Below, piece after piece: positions 45,885-54,040 of a stretch of 64,000 nt of DNA. A model generated the notes under the pieces. The model ran no database searches, was not told the origin of the DNA, and worked only from the letters and a program-made list of their open reading frames with translations. This DNA is from a bacterium (GTDB lineage: Bacteria > Krumholzibacteriota > Krumholzibacteriia > LZORAL124-64-63), in NCBI GenBank assembly GCA_016703265.1, contig JADJCK010000001.1, positions 744,001 through 808,000 of the forward strand, written 5' to 3'. The position numbers and the translations under genes were made by a program. Every line of letters starts with the position of its first letter. Positions within the stretch are counted from its first letter, which is position 1.

Positions 45885-48203
45885 ATGAGACCCAACTCCC
45901 CCGTCGCGTTCATCCTGACCGCCTTCGTTCTATTCCCCTGCCTCTCGCCGGGGACCGCCCGCGCCCTGTCGCCCGCCCACTTGTGGGGAAAGCCCTTCGG
46001 CTCGGTCGGCGCAGAAGCGGGCCAGGCCGTAGCCGTCGACCCATCTGGCAACGTGTACATCACGGGCTACTTCAGCAACACGATCAACCTGGGTGGCAGC
46101 AATCTGGCCAGCGCCGGCGGCAACGACATCTTCGTGGCTAGCTACACCGCGGCCGGCCTCCACCGCTGGAGCCAGCGGTTCGGGAGCACCGGCGACGATC
46201 GCGGCGCCGGGATCTCAGTCCAGGGCTCCTACGTCGTTGTCACCGGCCAGTTCGCCGGCACCGTCAGCTTCGGCGGTTCGAACCTCGTGAGCGCGGGGTC
46301 GACTGATGCCTTTCTCGCCTGCTACATCTACAATTCCGGCGTTCATTACTGGAGCCGCGCCTTTGGTTCCACCTCCGCGGATGTCGGCTGTGACGTGGCC
46401 ATCTCTCCTTCCCTCCAGGTGGTCCTCGTCGGCTATTTCGCCGGCACCGTCAACTTCGGTGGGAGCCCCCTCGTCAGCGCGGGCTCGAGCGACATCGTGG
46501 TCGCCCAGTACGCATACGCCGATGGCGCCCACGTGTGGAGCAACCGGTACGGGTCCACCGGCATCGACCAGGGATGGACCATCGACGTGGACGCATCGTC
46601 GAACGTCCTGGTGTCTGGAACCTTCTCGGGGACGGTAGGCTTCGGCGGTGCGTCACTGCCGAGTGCCGGCCTCGCTGACATCTTCCTGGCGAAATACAAC
46701 AGTTCCGGAACGCACCAGTGGAGCTTCCGCGCCGGCGGGACCAGCAACGACTACGGCTATGGCGTGGACACTGACGCATCCGGCAACGTGTATGCGTGCG
46801 GCATTTTCCGGCTGAGCTCGGACTTCGGCGGCGGAGCCCTCGTGAGCGCGGGAATCGCGGACATCTACCTGGCCAAATACAACTCGTCCGGAGTTCACCA
46901 GTGGAGCAAGCGCTTCGGGGGAGCGAATTTCGACATCGCGAACAGCGTCGCCGTGGATCCGGCCGGAACGATCGCCATGACGGGGTACATCAACGGTGGC
47001 GTCGACCTTGGCACAGGACCGGTCGGTGGCGGGGGGAGCGACGCCTTCGTCGCGCGCTACGACGCGGACGCGAATCCGTTGTTCAGTGGCGCATACGGAA
47101 GTGACCTCACCGATAACGGTTTGGCGGTGGCGTTCGACCCGACCGGCGGCTTCTTCATGACCGGATATTTCGCCGGCAGCGCGAGCTTCGGCGGTCCCAC
47201 CTACGCGCACGCCGGCGCCGACGACGGATTTCTGGCCCGATACTCGGTGCTTCCCTCGGAACCCGTCATCTCCGCCATCGAGGACATCCCCAACGACCAG
47301 GGCCGGCGGGTGAAGATCACGTTCGCGCGTTCCGGGCACGACCAGGCAGAGGCCGGGGAGCCGATTGAAAGGTACGAGGCCTACCGTCGTGACGCCGCGG
47401 GCCCGGCCGCCGCCCCCAGGGGGAATTCCACCACCCTGCCCACGCGCGAACCCCTAGACCTCGGGTGGACTGAAGTGGGCTGGATCCACGCGCACGGCAC
47501 CAACGGCTATGGAATCGATGTCCCCACCATCGGCGACTCGACGGTTACGCTGGGGCAATATCGATCACAATTCTTCATCCGCGCCGCAACCGGGAGCATG
47601 GTTACGTTTCATGATTCGCCCGCCGACAGCGGCTACTCACTCGACAATCTCGCGCCGAGCATCCCGCAGAACTTTGTGTACGCGTCGGGCCAGCTCTCCT
47701 GGGACGAGTCTCCGGTTGCGGACTTCGATTTCTTCACCGTGTACGGCTCCGGTACGGATGCGTTCGGGTCGGCGACGGTGGTGGATTACAGCGTGGCGCC
47801 GGCGATGGACGTGACTGCGTCGCCCTATGCGTTCTATTTCGTCACCGCGACGGACTACTCCGGCAACGAAGGCAAGCCGGCGATGACCAACGCGCCCTCG
47901 GGTGCGGGCGGGACGCCGGTGTCGTATGTGCTCTCGGTTTCCAACTACCCCAACCCGTTCAACCCGAGCACGACGGTGAGCTACACAGTGCCGTCTCGCG
48001 GCACGGTGAGCGTGGTGATCTGCGACGCGCGCGGCGCGCGCATCACGACGCTCGTCGACAACGAAGACTGCGCAGCGGGAGCGTATCGCGCTGCATGGGA
48101 CGGCCGCGACCAGCGCGGCGTGGCCGCTGCCTCGGGGGTGTACTTCGCGCGCGTCGAGCACACGAGCGGCACGCGTTCGAAGAGAATGGTCCTGTTGAAG
48201 TGA
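45885..48203 (+). CDS. Secreted SBBP-repeat beta-propeller protein with FlgD-like tail
   Basis: The protein has 772 residues. A signal peptide (TAFVLFPCLSPGTARAL) is followed by about eight repeats of 50 residues with the SBBP pattern: HLWGKPFGSVGAEAG, VAVDPSGNVYITGYF, TINLGG, GGNDIFVASY and so on, likely a beta-propeller. A fibronectin-like part (LGWTEVGWIHAHG, PSIPQNFVYASGQLSW) leads to the FlgD-like end with VSNYPNPFNPSTTVSYTVPS, AAWDGRDQRGVAAASGVYF and MVLLK. The ATG at 45885 has GGAAAGGA upstream. It would be an exported surface or extracellular protein; the ligand is unknown. The gene is intact, in contrast to the two upstream. Confidence 0.85.
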   Translation: MRPNSPVAFILTAFVLFPCLSPGTARALSPAHLWGKPFGSVGAEAGQAVAVDPSGNVYITGYFSNTINLGGSNLASAGGNDIFVASYTAAGLHRWSQRFGSTGDDRGAGISVQGSYVVVTGQFAGTVSFGGSNLVSAGSTDAFLACYIYNSGVHYWSRAFGSTSADVGCDVAISPSLQVVLVGYFAGTVNFGGSPLVSAGSSDIVVAQYAYADGAHVWSNRYGSTGIDQGWTIDVDASSNVLVSGTFSGTVGFGGASLPSAGLADIFLAKYNSSGTHQWSFRAGGTSNDYGYGVDTDASGNVYACGIFRLSSDFGGGALVSAGIADIYLAKYNSSGVHQWSKRFGGANFDIANSVAVDPAGTIAMTGYINGGVDLGTGPVGGGGSDAFVARYDADANPLFSGAYGSDLTDNGLAVAFDPTGGFFMTGYFAGSASFGGPTYAHAGADDGFLARYSVLPSEPVISAIEDIPNDQGRRVKITFARSGHDQAEAGEPIERYEAYRRDAAGPAAAPRGNSTTLPTREPLDLGWTEVGWIHAHGTNGYGIDVPTIGDSTVTLGQYRSQFFIRAATGSMVTFHDSPADSGYSLDNLAPSIPQNFVYASGQLSWDESPVADFDFFTVYGSGTDAFGSATVVDYSVAPAMDVTASPYAFYFVTATDYSGNEGKPAMTNAPSGAGGTPVSYVLSVSNYPNPFNPSTTVSYTVPSRGTVSVVICDARGARITTLVDNEDCAAGAYRAAWDGRDQRGVAAASGVYFARVEHTSGTRSKRMVLLK

Positions 48204-48257
48204 TCGGGAGCCCCCGCTGGAGGAGTGGCCCCGACGCGCAGCCAAGACGTGGAACCG

Positions 48258-50525
48258 CTACCTGCCGTTTCCCTCTGTCGAGTTCGGCGTGGGCGCGATC
48301 GTGAGCGTCGCCTCCGTGTTCCACATCGCCGTCTGCGCCTCGCCCCCCGGCGAGGCGGTCGCGTAGAGATTCGCTACGTAATTGAACACGTAGTAACCCG
48401 GCGTCAGGTTACCGACCAGCAACTGCCCGGACTGGTTGCCATTCCAGTTGATGATGTACGGATTGGGCCCCGACTGCCGGGTCAGCGTGATCGTCGAGGA
48501 TGAGATGCCCGCGGCATCCCACGTGTGGCCGGCGTCAAATTCGAAGTTCATGTCCGCGCCGACCACGTCGAATTCCACATGAAAGATGACCGTTGCGCTG
48601 CTCGAGATGTCGTCGCAGAAGTCGGGGTTCACACAGGCATCGACGTTTGCATACAGATAGCCCGACGACTGCAGGGTCGCTGCCATGGAGCGATTGTCCG
48701 GCGCCAGACCCGGGTTCGTGATCAGGCTGGCGAAGGCACTCCGGGTGGTCGTGATCTGCAGCGGGTTTTCGCAGTGTTCATCGACCTGCGCGGAGAGCGA
48801 CGCCTGCCCGTCGTCGTCGTACTGCGGCTCTTCACCCGAGCCCGTGCACGCGCCGAAGTTGGCGAAGGCAAACGTGTCCAGGAAGCTGTGGGTGTTCTCC
48901 CGCAGCACGATACCGCCCGCCACGATCGCCGCCTCGACGCGCTTGCTCCCGAGGCTTGCGCCGTCCAGCGACACGGCGATGTCGACAATCAGGTCCACGG
49001 CACCGTCGCTTGCGATCAGCTCGGTCGCGGCCGAGCCCGTGCCGTCGGTGGTGAGGTGGTCGGGGAAGGCGGATCCGCCCTGGACGGAGAGCGACACGTC
49101 CGCGTTCGGCACCACCACGTAGCCCTCGCTCGTGAGGCGTTCGATTTGAATTCTCAGGAAGAAGGCGTCGAGCGGGGCCACGGTGGCGGGAAGGTCGGTG
49201 GTGATGCGCGCGTTCCCGCCGCGGAACACCTGGTCCTCGACGGTGATCGGCACCTCCGCCAGCGCGAGCCCGGACACGCCGAACAGCGGCAGGATGAGCG
49301 TTGCGCCGACATCGAAGTTGGCGCCCTCCTCGATCAGCCGCCGCACCACCGTGGTGTAGCGACCCTGCGCGTCCGTGCGGCCGCTCGGGGTCCTGACGAG
49401 GTTGTCCGGGTCGGCCACCGTGACGGAGAACACGGCGTCGGTGGGGGTTCCATTGATGTCGAGCGCGAAGTCGATGTCGAGGCTCCGGTCCTGGTTCTGC
49501 GGCAACGGGTCGGCGAGGTCGGTCGACTCGACGATCGCGGAGGCGCAAAGGTCGGCATAGATCAGGTCGTCGAGGCCGGACGGGAGCCCCTCGAAGACGG
49601 CGATGGCCAACGCGCGGTACTCGAACACCTCGATCAGCCACTGCAGTTCGCCTGGCGTGCAATCCGCCTTCGCCGCCGTGATGCCGTCGCGAATCTTCGT
49701 GTCGATGGTGGTCTCGAGAGAGAGAATGCGGTCCGCGAACACCGTCTCGGCATCGCCCGCGCTGTAGACTTCGGAGAGCCCGCCCTCGACAATGCCCCGC
49801 CATGCCAGGTAATCCCGGATCCCATCCTGGAGCGCATCGCCGCCCCCATCCTGGACCGCGGGTTCGATTAGGTCGTCGAAGTAACGCTGCATCACATCGA
49901 GGAACGCGGTGCGGTCGCCGGCCTCCACACACATCGTGATCACGATCGAGAGCGGCTCGCCCGCGCCCAACGCCTCGCAGTCGCCGATGTCGCCGGGATT
50001 CGCCAAAGCGGCACCCGCCCCGCTGAAGTGCGACACCATCACGCGTATCTCGCCGCCTGCCTGGCCGCCGACCGAGACGGCGAACGAGGCGGCGTCACCC
50101 TCATAGAGGAAGCCGATCAGGCGCTGCTCCCCGCCCGACGCCGCGGTGGCGCCGAGGGTGAGAGTCGCGGGCACCAGCAGGTTCAACCCGGACGGTTCGA
50201 GTTGCACCGCGCCCTCCATCCCGCCCGAATACGGCAGTCCCTTGATCGAAGTGACGGGCGTCATGGCGATCTCGAATTCGTCCAGAAGCGCGCCGGCAGG
50301 GATATCGAGCGTGTACGCGATGCCGGCCCCGGAGGTCGTGGTCAACGTGCCGCCCTCGGGGCCCACGATCTTCTGCACGCTATTGGCGGTTTCGACCGCC
50401 ACGTTGGCCGGCTCCGGCTCGGGCGCCGAGGTGTTCTCGCTGCAACTCAGCGCTCCGAAGAGCACGAAGGCGACAACCGTTGCCATCGCATAACGAAAGG
50501 CCAGAAGCGCTCGCGATCGTATCAT
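48258..50525 (-). CDS. Putative lipoprotein with ZU5-like domain
   Basis: The protein has 755 residues. It starts at the ATG at 50525 (GGAGGAACC upstream), which gives a lipoprotein signal ending in FGALSCSENTS; the open frame above that start is not needed. Just after the lipobox is a ZU5-like strand pattern, IVGPEGGTLTTTSGAGIAYT then LDIPAGAL. The middle is helical and unassigned; later segments are beta-rich with Ig-like features (VSLSVQGGSAFPDHLTTDG). No FlgD-like tail is present. It converges with the SBBP gene, separated by 54 bases. Probably outer-membrane or surface located; function unknown. Confidence 0.7.
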   Translation of the reverse strand: MIRSRALLAFRYAMATVVAFVLFGALSCSENTSAPEPEPANVAVETANSVQKIVGPEGGTLTTTSGAGIAYTLDIPAGALLDEFEIAMTPVTSIKGLPYSGGMEGAVQLEPSGLNLLVPATLTLGATAASGGEQRLIGFLYEGDAASFAVSVGGQAGGEIRVMVSHFSGAGAALANPGDIGDCEALGAGEPLSIVITMCVEAGDRTAFLDVMQRYFDDLIEPAVQDGGGDALQDGIRDYLAWRGIVEGGLSEVYSAGDAETVFADRILSLETTIDTKIRDGITAAKADCTPGELQWLIEVFEYRALAIAVFEGLPSGLDDLIYADLCASAIVESTDLADPLPQNQDRSLDIDFALDINGTPTDAVFSVTVADPDNLVRTPSGRTDAQGRYTTVVRRLIEEGANFDVGATLILPLFGVSGLALAEVPITVEDQVFRGGNARITTDLPATVAPLDAFFLRIQIERLTSEGYVVVPNADVSLSVQGGSAFPDHLTTDGTGSAATELIASDGAVDLIVDIAVSLDGASLGSKRVEAAIVAGGIVLRENTHSFLDTFAFANFGACTGSGEEPQYDDDGQASLSAQVDEHCENPLQITTTRSAFASLITNPGLAPDNRSMAATLQSSGYLYANVDACVNPDFCDDISSSATVIFHVEFDVVGADMNFEFDAGHTWDAAGISSSTITLTRQSGPNPYIINWNGNQSGQLLVGNLTPGYYVFNYVANLYATASPGGEAQTAMWNTEATLTIAPTPNSTEGNGR

Positions 50526-50641
50526 GGTCGGTTCCTCCATGCCGTCAAACGCGCGTGGGCCCAATCGGCCGCGTGGACTTTCCGGATCAGCCCGGACGCT
50601 TCGGCGTCACGGATTGTCCTTCTGGGCGCCGAGTGGCGAAT

Positions 50642-50660
50642 GGGCGGGCCCGGCCCGCCC
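50642..50660. terminator. Strong GC hairpin, possible terminator
   Basis: GGGCGGGCC-C-GGCCCGCCC is a perfect 9-bp inverted repeat 45 bases beyond the stop of the minus-strand gene at 50705. There is no U-run after it, so termination activity is uncertain. Confidence 0.4.
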
Positions 50661-50704
50661 GACCCGGAACAGCACCCATGATGGGTCGTCTCGGACAGGC
50701 CCTA

Positions 50705-51406
50705 TCACCGAAACAGCGCCTTGACCCCGCCCCAGGACGAGGCCGTGGTGGCCACGGCGCCGTCGACCGTGAGCGCGACGGTCCAGTTGTCGATGCCTCC
50801 GTGGGTGGTGCCGCCGCCCCCGCCAACACTGGTGGAATTGGCGCGGAAGAACCCGAACTCGAGCGGTGCCCCGGCCACCGAGAAGTCGGGGTTCTGGACG
50901 CCCGGCGCCAGCGCGTCGAACTGGCCGGCCACCAGTCCGGTCTGTGTCGTCGTGGCCCAGGTGCCGAACGCCGTTGGCGTGAGGAAGGCCGGCCCGTAGT
51001 AGATGACGCCGGCCTGGCGGACCGCCGGGCCGCAGGCCTGCACGCCGCCCGCGATGCGTTGCGAGTCCTCCCCGTAATTGATCGCCAGGATCGGGCCGCC
51101 CGTCGCCGGGTCGTAGACGCCACCGGCGAAGCGGTGGAAACCGTAGACCGTGTTGGAAACGCCCGTCCCGATCGCCGAGTTGAGCGTGTTCTCGATGCGG
51201 CGGAACTCCGTCGGGTTGCCGCCGGAGGCGACCTGGAAGGCATTGACGCTTCCGCCTCCATTGAGCACTTCGACGGTGGTCGTCCACTGGGCGTTCGTGA
51301 AGGTGCCGTCCTGGAACGTCACCGTGCTGGCCAGGGCCAGCCCGGACGTCGCCAAGGTCAGGCTGAGCATGAGTCCGGTCACGGCGGAGCATGAGCGGCG
51401 TTGCAT
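50705..51406 (-). CDS. Secreted protein with WGxxKxLFR tail
   Basis: The protein has 233 residues. It starts at the ATG at 51406 (GGGGGAG upstream) with a signal peptide (TGLMLSLTLATSGLALAS). The mature part is beta-rich: VTFQDGTFTNAQW, FHRFAGGVYDP, FRANSTSVGGGGGT, IDNWTVALTVDG, and ends SSWGGVKALFR. The overall plan (signal, beta domain, WGxxKxL[YF]R) matches the frameshifted protein at 29651, although the bodies differ. No catalytic motif is seen. Family unknown. Confidence 0.7.
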   Translation of the reverse strand: MQRRSCSAVTGLMLSLTLATSGLALASTVTFQDGTFTNAQWTTTVEVLNGGGSVNAFQVASGGNPTEFRRIENTLNSAIGTGVSNTVYGFHRFAGGVYDPATGGPILAINYGEDSQRIAGGVQACGPAVRQAGVIYYGPAFLTPTAFGTWATTTQTGLVAGQFDALAPGVQNPDFSVAGAPLEFGFFRANSTSVGGGGGTTHGGIDNWTVALTVDGAVATTASSWGGVKALFR

Positions 51407-51781
51407 CGTGGTCTCCCCCCGCATGAAAAGTCGTGTCCGGTCCGCCGGGATGGCCGGACCGGCCGCGTTCATCGTTTCCATCTCCCATGACAATCATATG
51501 ATTTTTGGTCAGCCGATATCAATCGAAATGACGGCCTTTTTTGTCCTGTGCCCTCAAAATCTCCGTCCGCCTTGTGCCCGTTGCGGTTACCGTGAGGCGC
51601 ACGTGGCAGCGCCGGGTGTTCAAAACCACCTTCCCGGTGCTCGCCACCGCAATCGGCTCAAGGCGGCGGACCTCGAAAACCCCGCCCTGCGCCAAGAACT
51701 AGAAGCCGGGTGGCGGACTGTCTATCCGGTCGGTACGATCCTTTGTCGGATCGAATGATTGGGGGGCACGACCGGCGATGA
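51407..51781. other. Intergenic, no gene seen
   Basis: About 375 bases upstream of the secreted gene. Apart from its ribosome site and an AT-rich patch near 51490-51530 that may hold its promoter, nothing is supported. A plus-strand frame with a CARCGYRE string may be coincidental. Confidence 0.4.
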
Positions 51782-51980
51782 TCGAAATTGATGATCGTTG
51801 GCGAACCCGACCCATTGCGGAGTTGGAGATCGACATTCCAGGGGGCTCAGGCCATCTTTCCCGTGGATACCGCCAATCGCTCGGGCCGACGTCCCCCACG
51901 ACCCCGCCGCGGCGGAACTGGTTCACGACGAATTGATCCCGAAGCTGCCCGGGGAACCGCAGAAAGGGCCGGATCGATGA
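51782..51980 (+). pseudogene. Deleted relic of a second abiEi-abiEii locus
   Basis: The segment reads, in order: IEIDDRWRTRPIAELEID, matching the AbiEi C-terminus (AEIDERWRVRPNADLEIE); a short AQAIF matching the AbiEii N-terminal part; then after a deletion joint near 51862 the AbiEii C-terminus ADVPHDPAAAELVHDELI and PKLPGEPQKGPDR. The complete locus is at 21243-22850. More than 700 bases of toxin gene are missing. The DNA after the stop also matches the flank of the complete locus to about 52108. Confidence 0.8.
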
Positions 51981-52108
51981 TGGACGCACCGGCCCCCCTG
52001 GCCACCCCCGCGAGCACCATAGTCGTCCCCTGGCCCGTAAAGGCCAACGGAATGACCTCGATTTCGAGCGGGCGATTTCTCTGTTGGACTTCGCAGTGGG
52101 TCCCCGCT
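51876..52108 (+). repeat. Duplicated abiEii 3' end and flank, copy 2
   Basis: This is the partner of 22743-22980. Similarity continues about 125 bases past the stop codon and ends just before the terminator at 52120. Confidence 0.7.
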
Positions 52109-52119
52109 ACCACATAAAA

Positions 52120-52141
52120 AGGCCCGGCTTCGGCCGGGCCT
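52120..52141. terminator. Intrinsic terminator
   Basis: AGGCCCGGC-TTCG-GCCGGGCCT forms a 9-bp stem with a stable TTCG loop. It is preceded by AAAAA and followed by TTT, so it can act in both directions. It separates the abiE relic from the kinase operon. Confidence 0.9.
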
Positions 52142-52154
52142 TTCGCTTATCTTC

Positions 52155-53312
52155 GTGCCGGATGGGAGCACCACCGACCGCCGGATGGAATTGACGCTCC
52201 TGCCGCGGAACGGGCGAAGGAGTCCTGCGTTGCGCAGCCGCATGGGTTTCATCTACGCGCTCCTGGTCGTCATGATCTGCGCGCTGGGCGTGTGGTGGAT
52301 CTACTACCTCACGGTCGAAGGCCGCCTCTACGTCGAGCACAGCCTCGCGAAAATGGCCAACGACCGCCTGCACGCCGCCTTCCTGATCCGCACCGACCCT
52401 GACGTGCGCGCCGACCCCGAGCGCTGGCTGGGCCCCTCGTTCCCCAACCTCGTGTTCAGGCGCACACCGCACGGAATCCAGACCGAGATCGACCCGCGGG
52501 TCGTGGCCGAGGTCGAGGCGGAGGGCCGCCGCCGCCGCAACATGTTCCTCTACGAGGGCGGCTTCTTCCTGCTGCTCCTGTTCGCGGGCTCCACCATCCT
52601 GGCTGTTTCCTGGCGGCATGCCGAACGCTTCAAGCAGGCGCGCGAACTGTTCCTGGCCGGGGCAACGCACGAATTCAAGACACCCCTGGCCAGCCTCCGC
52701 CTCTACACTGAGACGCTGGCCCGTGAAGGACTGCCCGACGAGGCGCGCGGACGCATCCAGAAGCGCATGGTCGAGGACGTGGTACGGCTGGAGAACCTGG
52801 TCGACGACATGCTCGCGATGAGCGCTGACGACACCTTCGCCGTGGGCCCGCGCGTGCGCCTCGACCTGTGGCAGGAATCGCAGGCCGTGCTGGACGGTCT
52901 GGGTCCACTGAGTGCCGACCACGGCGCCAGGTTCGAACTGGTCGGCGACCCCGGCGCGGCCGTGATGGGCCAGCGGCTCTATTTCGCGCTGGCCCTGCGC
53001 AACCTGCTGGTCAACGCGGTCAAGCACAGCCCTGGTCCCGTCGCGGTCACGGTACGGATCGAGCGCGGCAGCCGGCAGCACAGCGTGGTCGTCGCCGACA
53101 ACGGCCCCGGCATCCCCCGGCGATTGCAGACCAAGGTGTTCGAGTGCTTCTATAGTACGACCGGCAACAAGCGCCAGGGCTGCACCGGGCTGGGCCTGTA
53201 CCTTGTGCGGCGTAATATCGAGAGTATCGGCGGCAAGGTTACGCTGCAGAGCGAAGAAGGCCAGGGCTGCACGTTCACCCTCGCCCTGCCGGCCGCTCCG
53301 GACGAAGCCTGA
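52155..53312 (+). CDS. Sensor histidine kinase
   Basis: The protein has 385 residues (GTG at 52155; an ATG at 52185 is the alternative). Two membrane helices (FIYALLVVMICALGVWWIYY and FFLLLLFAGSTILAV) bracket a periplasmic domain of about 90 residues with no known fold. The HisKA domain has ATHEFKTPLASLR (His about 172); the ATPase has NLLVNAVKHS (N box), VADNGPGIP (G1) and GLGLYLVRRNIES (G2). The gene is 11 bases ahead of its response regulator, so they form a two-component pair. The signal is unknown. It lies just after a terminator and probably starts the operon that ends with the AMP-binding fusion. Confidence 0.93.
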   Translation: MPDGSTTDRRMELTLLPRNGRRSPALRSRMGFIYALLVVMICALGVWWIYYLTVEGRLYVEHSLAKMANDRLHAAFLIRTDPDVRADPERWLGPSFPNLVFRRTPHGIQTEIDPRVVAEVEAEGRRRRNMFLYEGGFFLLLLFAGSTILAVSWRHAERFKQARELFLAGATHEFKTPLASLRLYTETLAREGLPDEARGRIQKRMVEDVVRLENLVDDMLAMSADDTFAVGPRVRLDLWQESQAVLDGLGPLSADHGARFELVGDPGAAVMGQRLYFALALRNLLVNAVKHSPGPVAVTVRIERGSRQHSVVVADNGPGIPRRLQTKVFECFYSTTGNKRQGCTGLGLYLVRRNIESIGGKVTLQSEEGQGCTFTLALPAAPDEA

Positions 53313-53323
53313 AAGGAATCCCC

Positions 53324-54040
53324 ATGAAGCGGCGCATCCTGGTAGTCGAGGACGATGCCCACCTCGCCGACGGCCTGGCCATCAACCTCGAACTGGAAGG
53401 CTACGAGCCGCTGCTGGCGGCCAGCGCCGAGGACGGCCTGGCTGCCTGGAAGCGTGGCGGCGTGGACCTGATCCTGCTCGACGTGATGCTGCCGGGCATG
53501 GACGGCTTTGCCTTCTGCGCGCACGTGCGGCACGCAGGCGATCGCGTGCCGATCCTGTTCCTCACGGCGCGCGGCGCCGGCCAGGACCGCATCCGCGGGC
53601 TCGACGAGGGTGGCGACGACTACATCACCAAGCCGTTCGACCTCCAGGAACTGCTGGCGCGCATCAAGTCGATCTTCCGCCGGCAGGACTGGCTGCGCGG
53701 GCAGGAGGCGCCTGCCACCCTGACCATCGGCCGTGCTGCCGTGAACCTGCGGACCTACGAGGCCACCACTCCCGATGGCACGGTCGAGCTCAAGGAGAAG
53801 GAGGCGATGATCCTGCGCCTGCTGTTCGAGCAGCAGGGCGAACCGGTCGACCGCCAGACGATCCTCGACCGCGTGTGGGGCTTCGACGCCTACCCCACCA
53901 TGCGCACGGTCGACAACTTCATCCTCTCGCTGCGCAAGATCGTCGAGGAGGACCCGGCGCATCCCCGCCACATCGTGACGGTGCACGGCGTCGGATATCG
54001 GCTGGTCTGTGACGCCTCGGCAGAGCCGCGGGGCGCCTGA
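53324..54040 (+). CDS. Response regulator, OmpR/PhoB type
   Basis: The protein has 238 residues. The receiver domain has the acidic pair in VVEDDAH, the phospho-Asp53 in LILLDVMLPGMDG, Thr in FLTARGAG and Lys in YITKPFDL. The winged-helix output has LKEKEAMILRLLFEQQGEPV, TILDRVWGFDAYP and VHGVGYRLV. The stop shares a base with the ATG of the next gene (TGATG), so the regulator is co-translated with the large AMP-binding protein. It may control that operon. The ATG at 53324 has GAAAGGAA upstream. Confidence 0.95.
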   Translation: MKRRILVVEDDAHLADGLAINLELEGYEPLLAASAEDGLAAWKRGGVDLILLDVMLPGMDGFAFCAHVRHAGDRVPILFLTARGAGQDRIRGLDEGGDDYITKPFDLQELLARIKSIFRRQDWLRGQEAPATLTIGRAAVNLRTYEATTPDGTVELKEKEAMILRLLFEQQGEPVDRQTILDRVWGFDAYPTMRTVDNFILSLRKIVEEDPAHPRHIVTVHGVGYRLVCDASAEPRGA

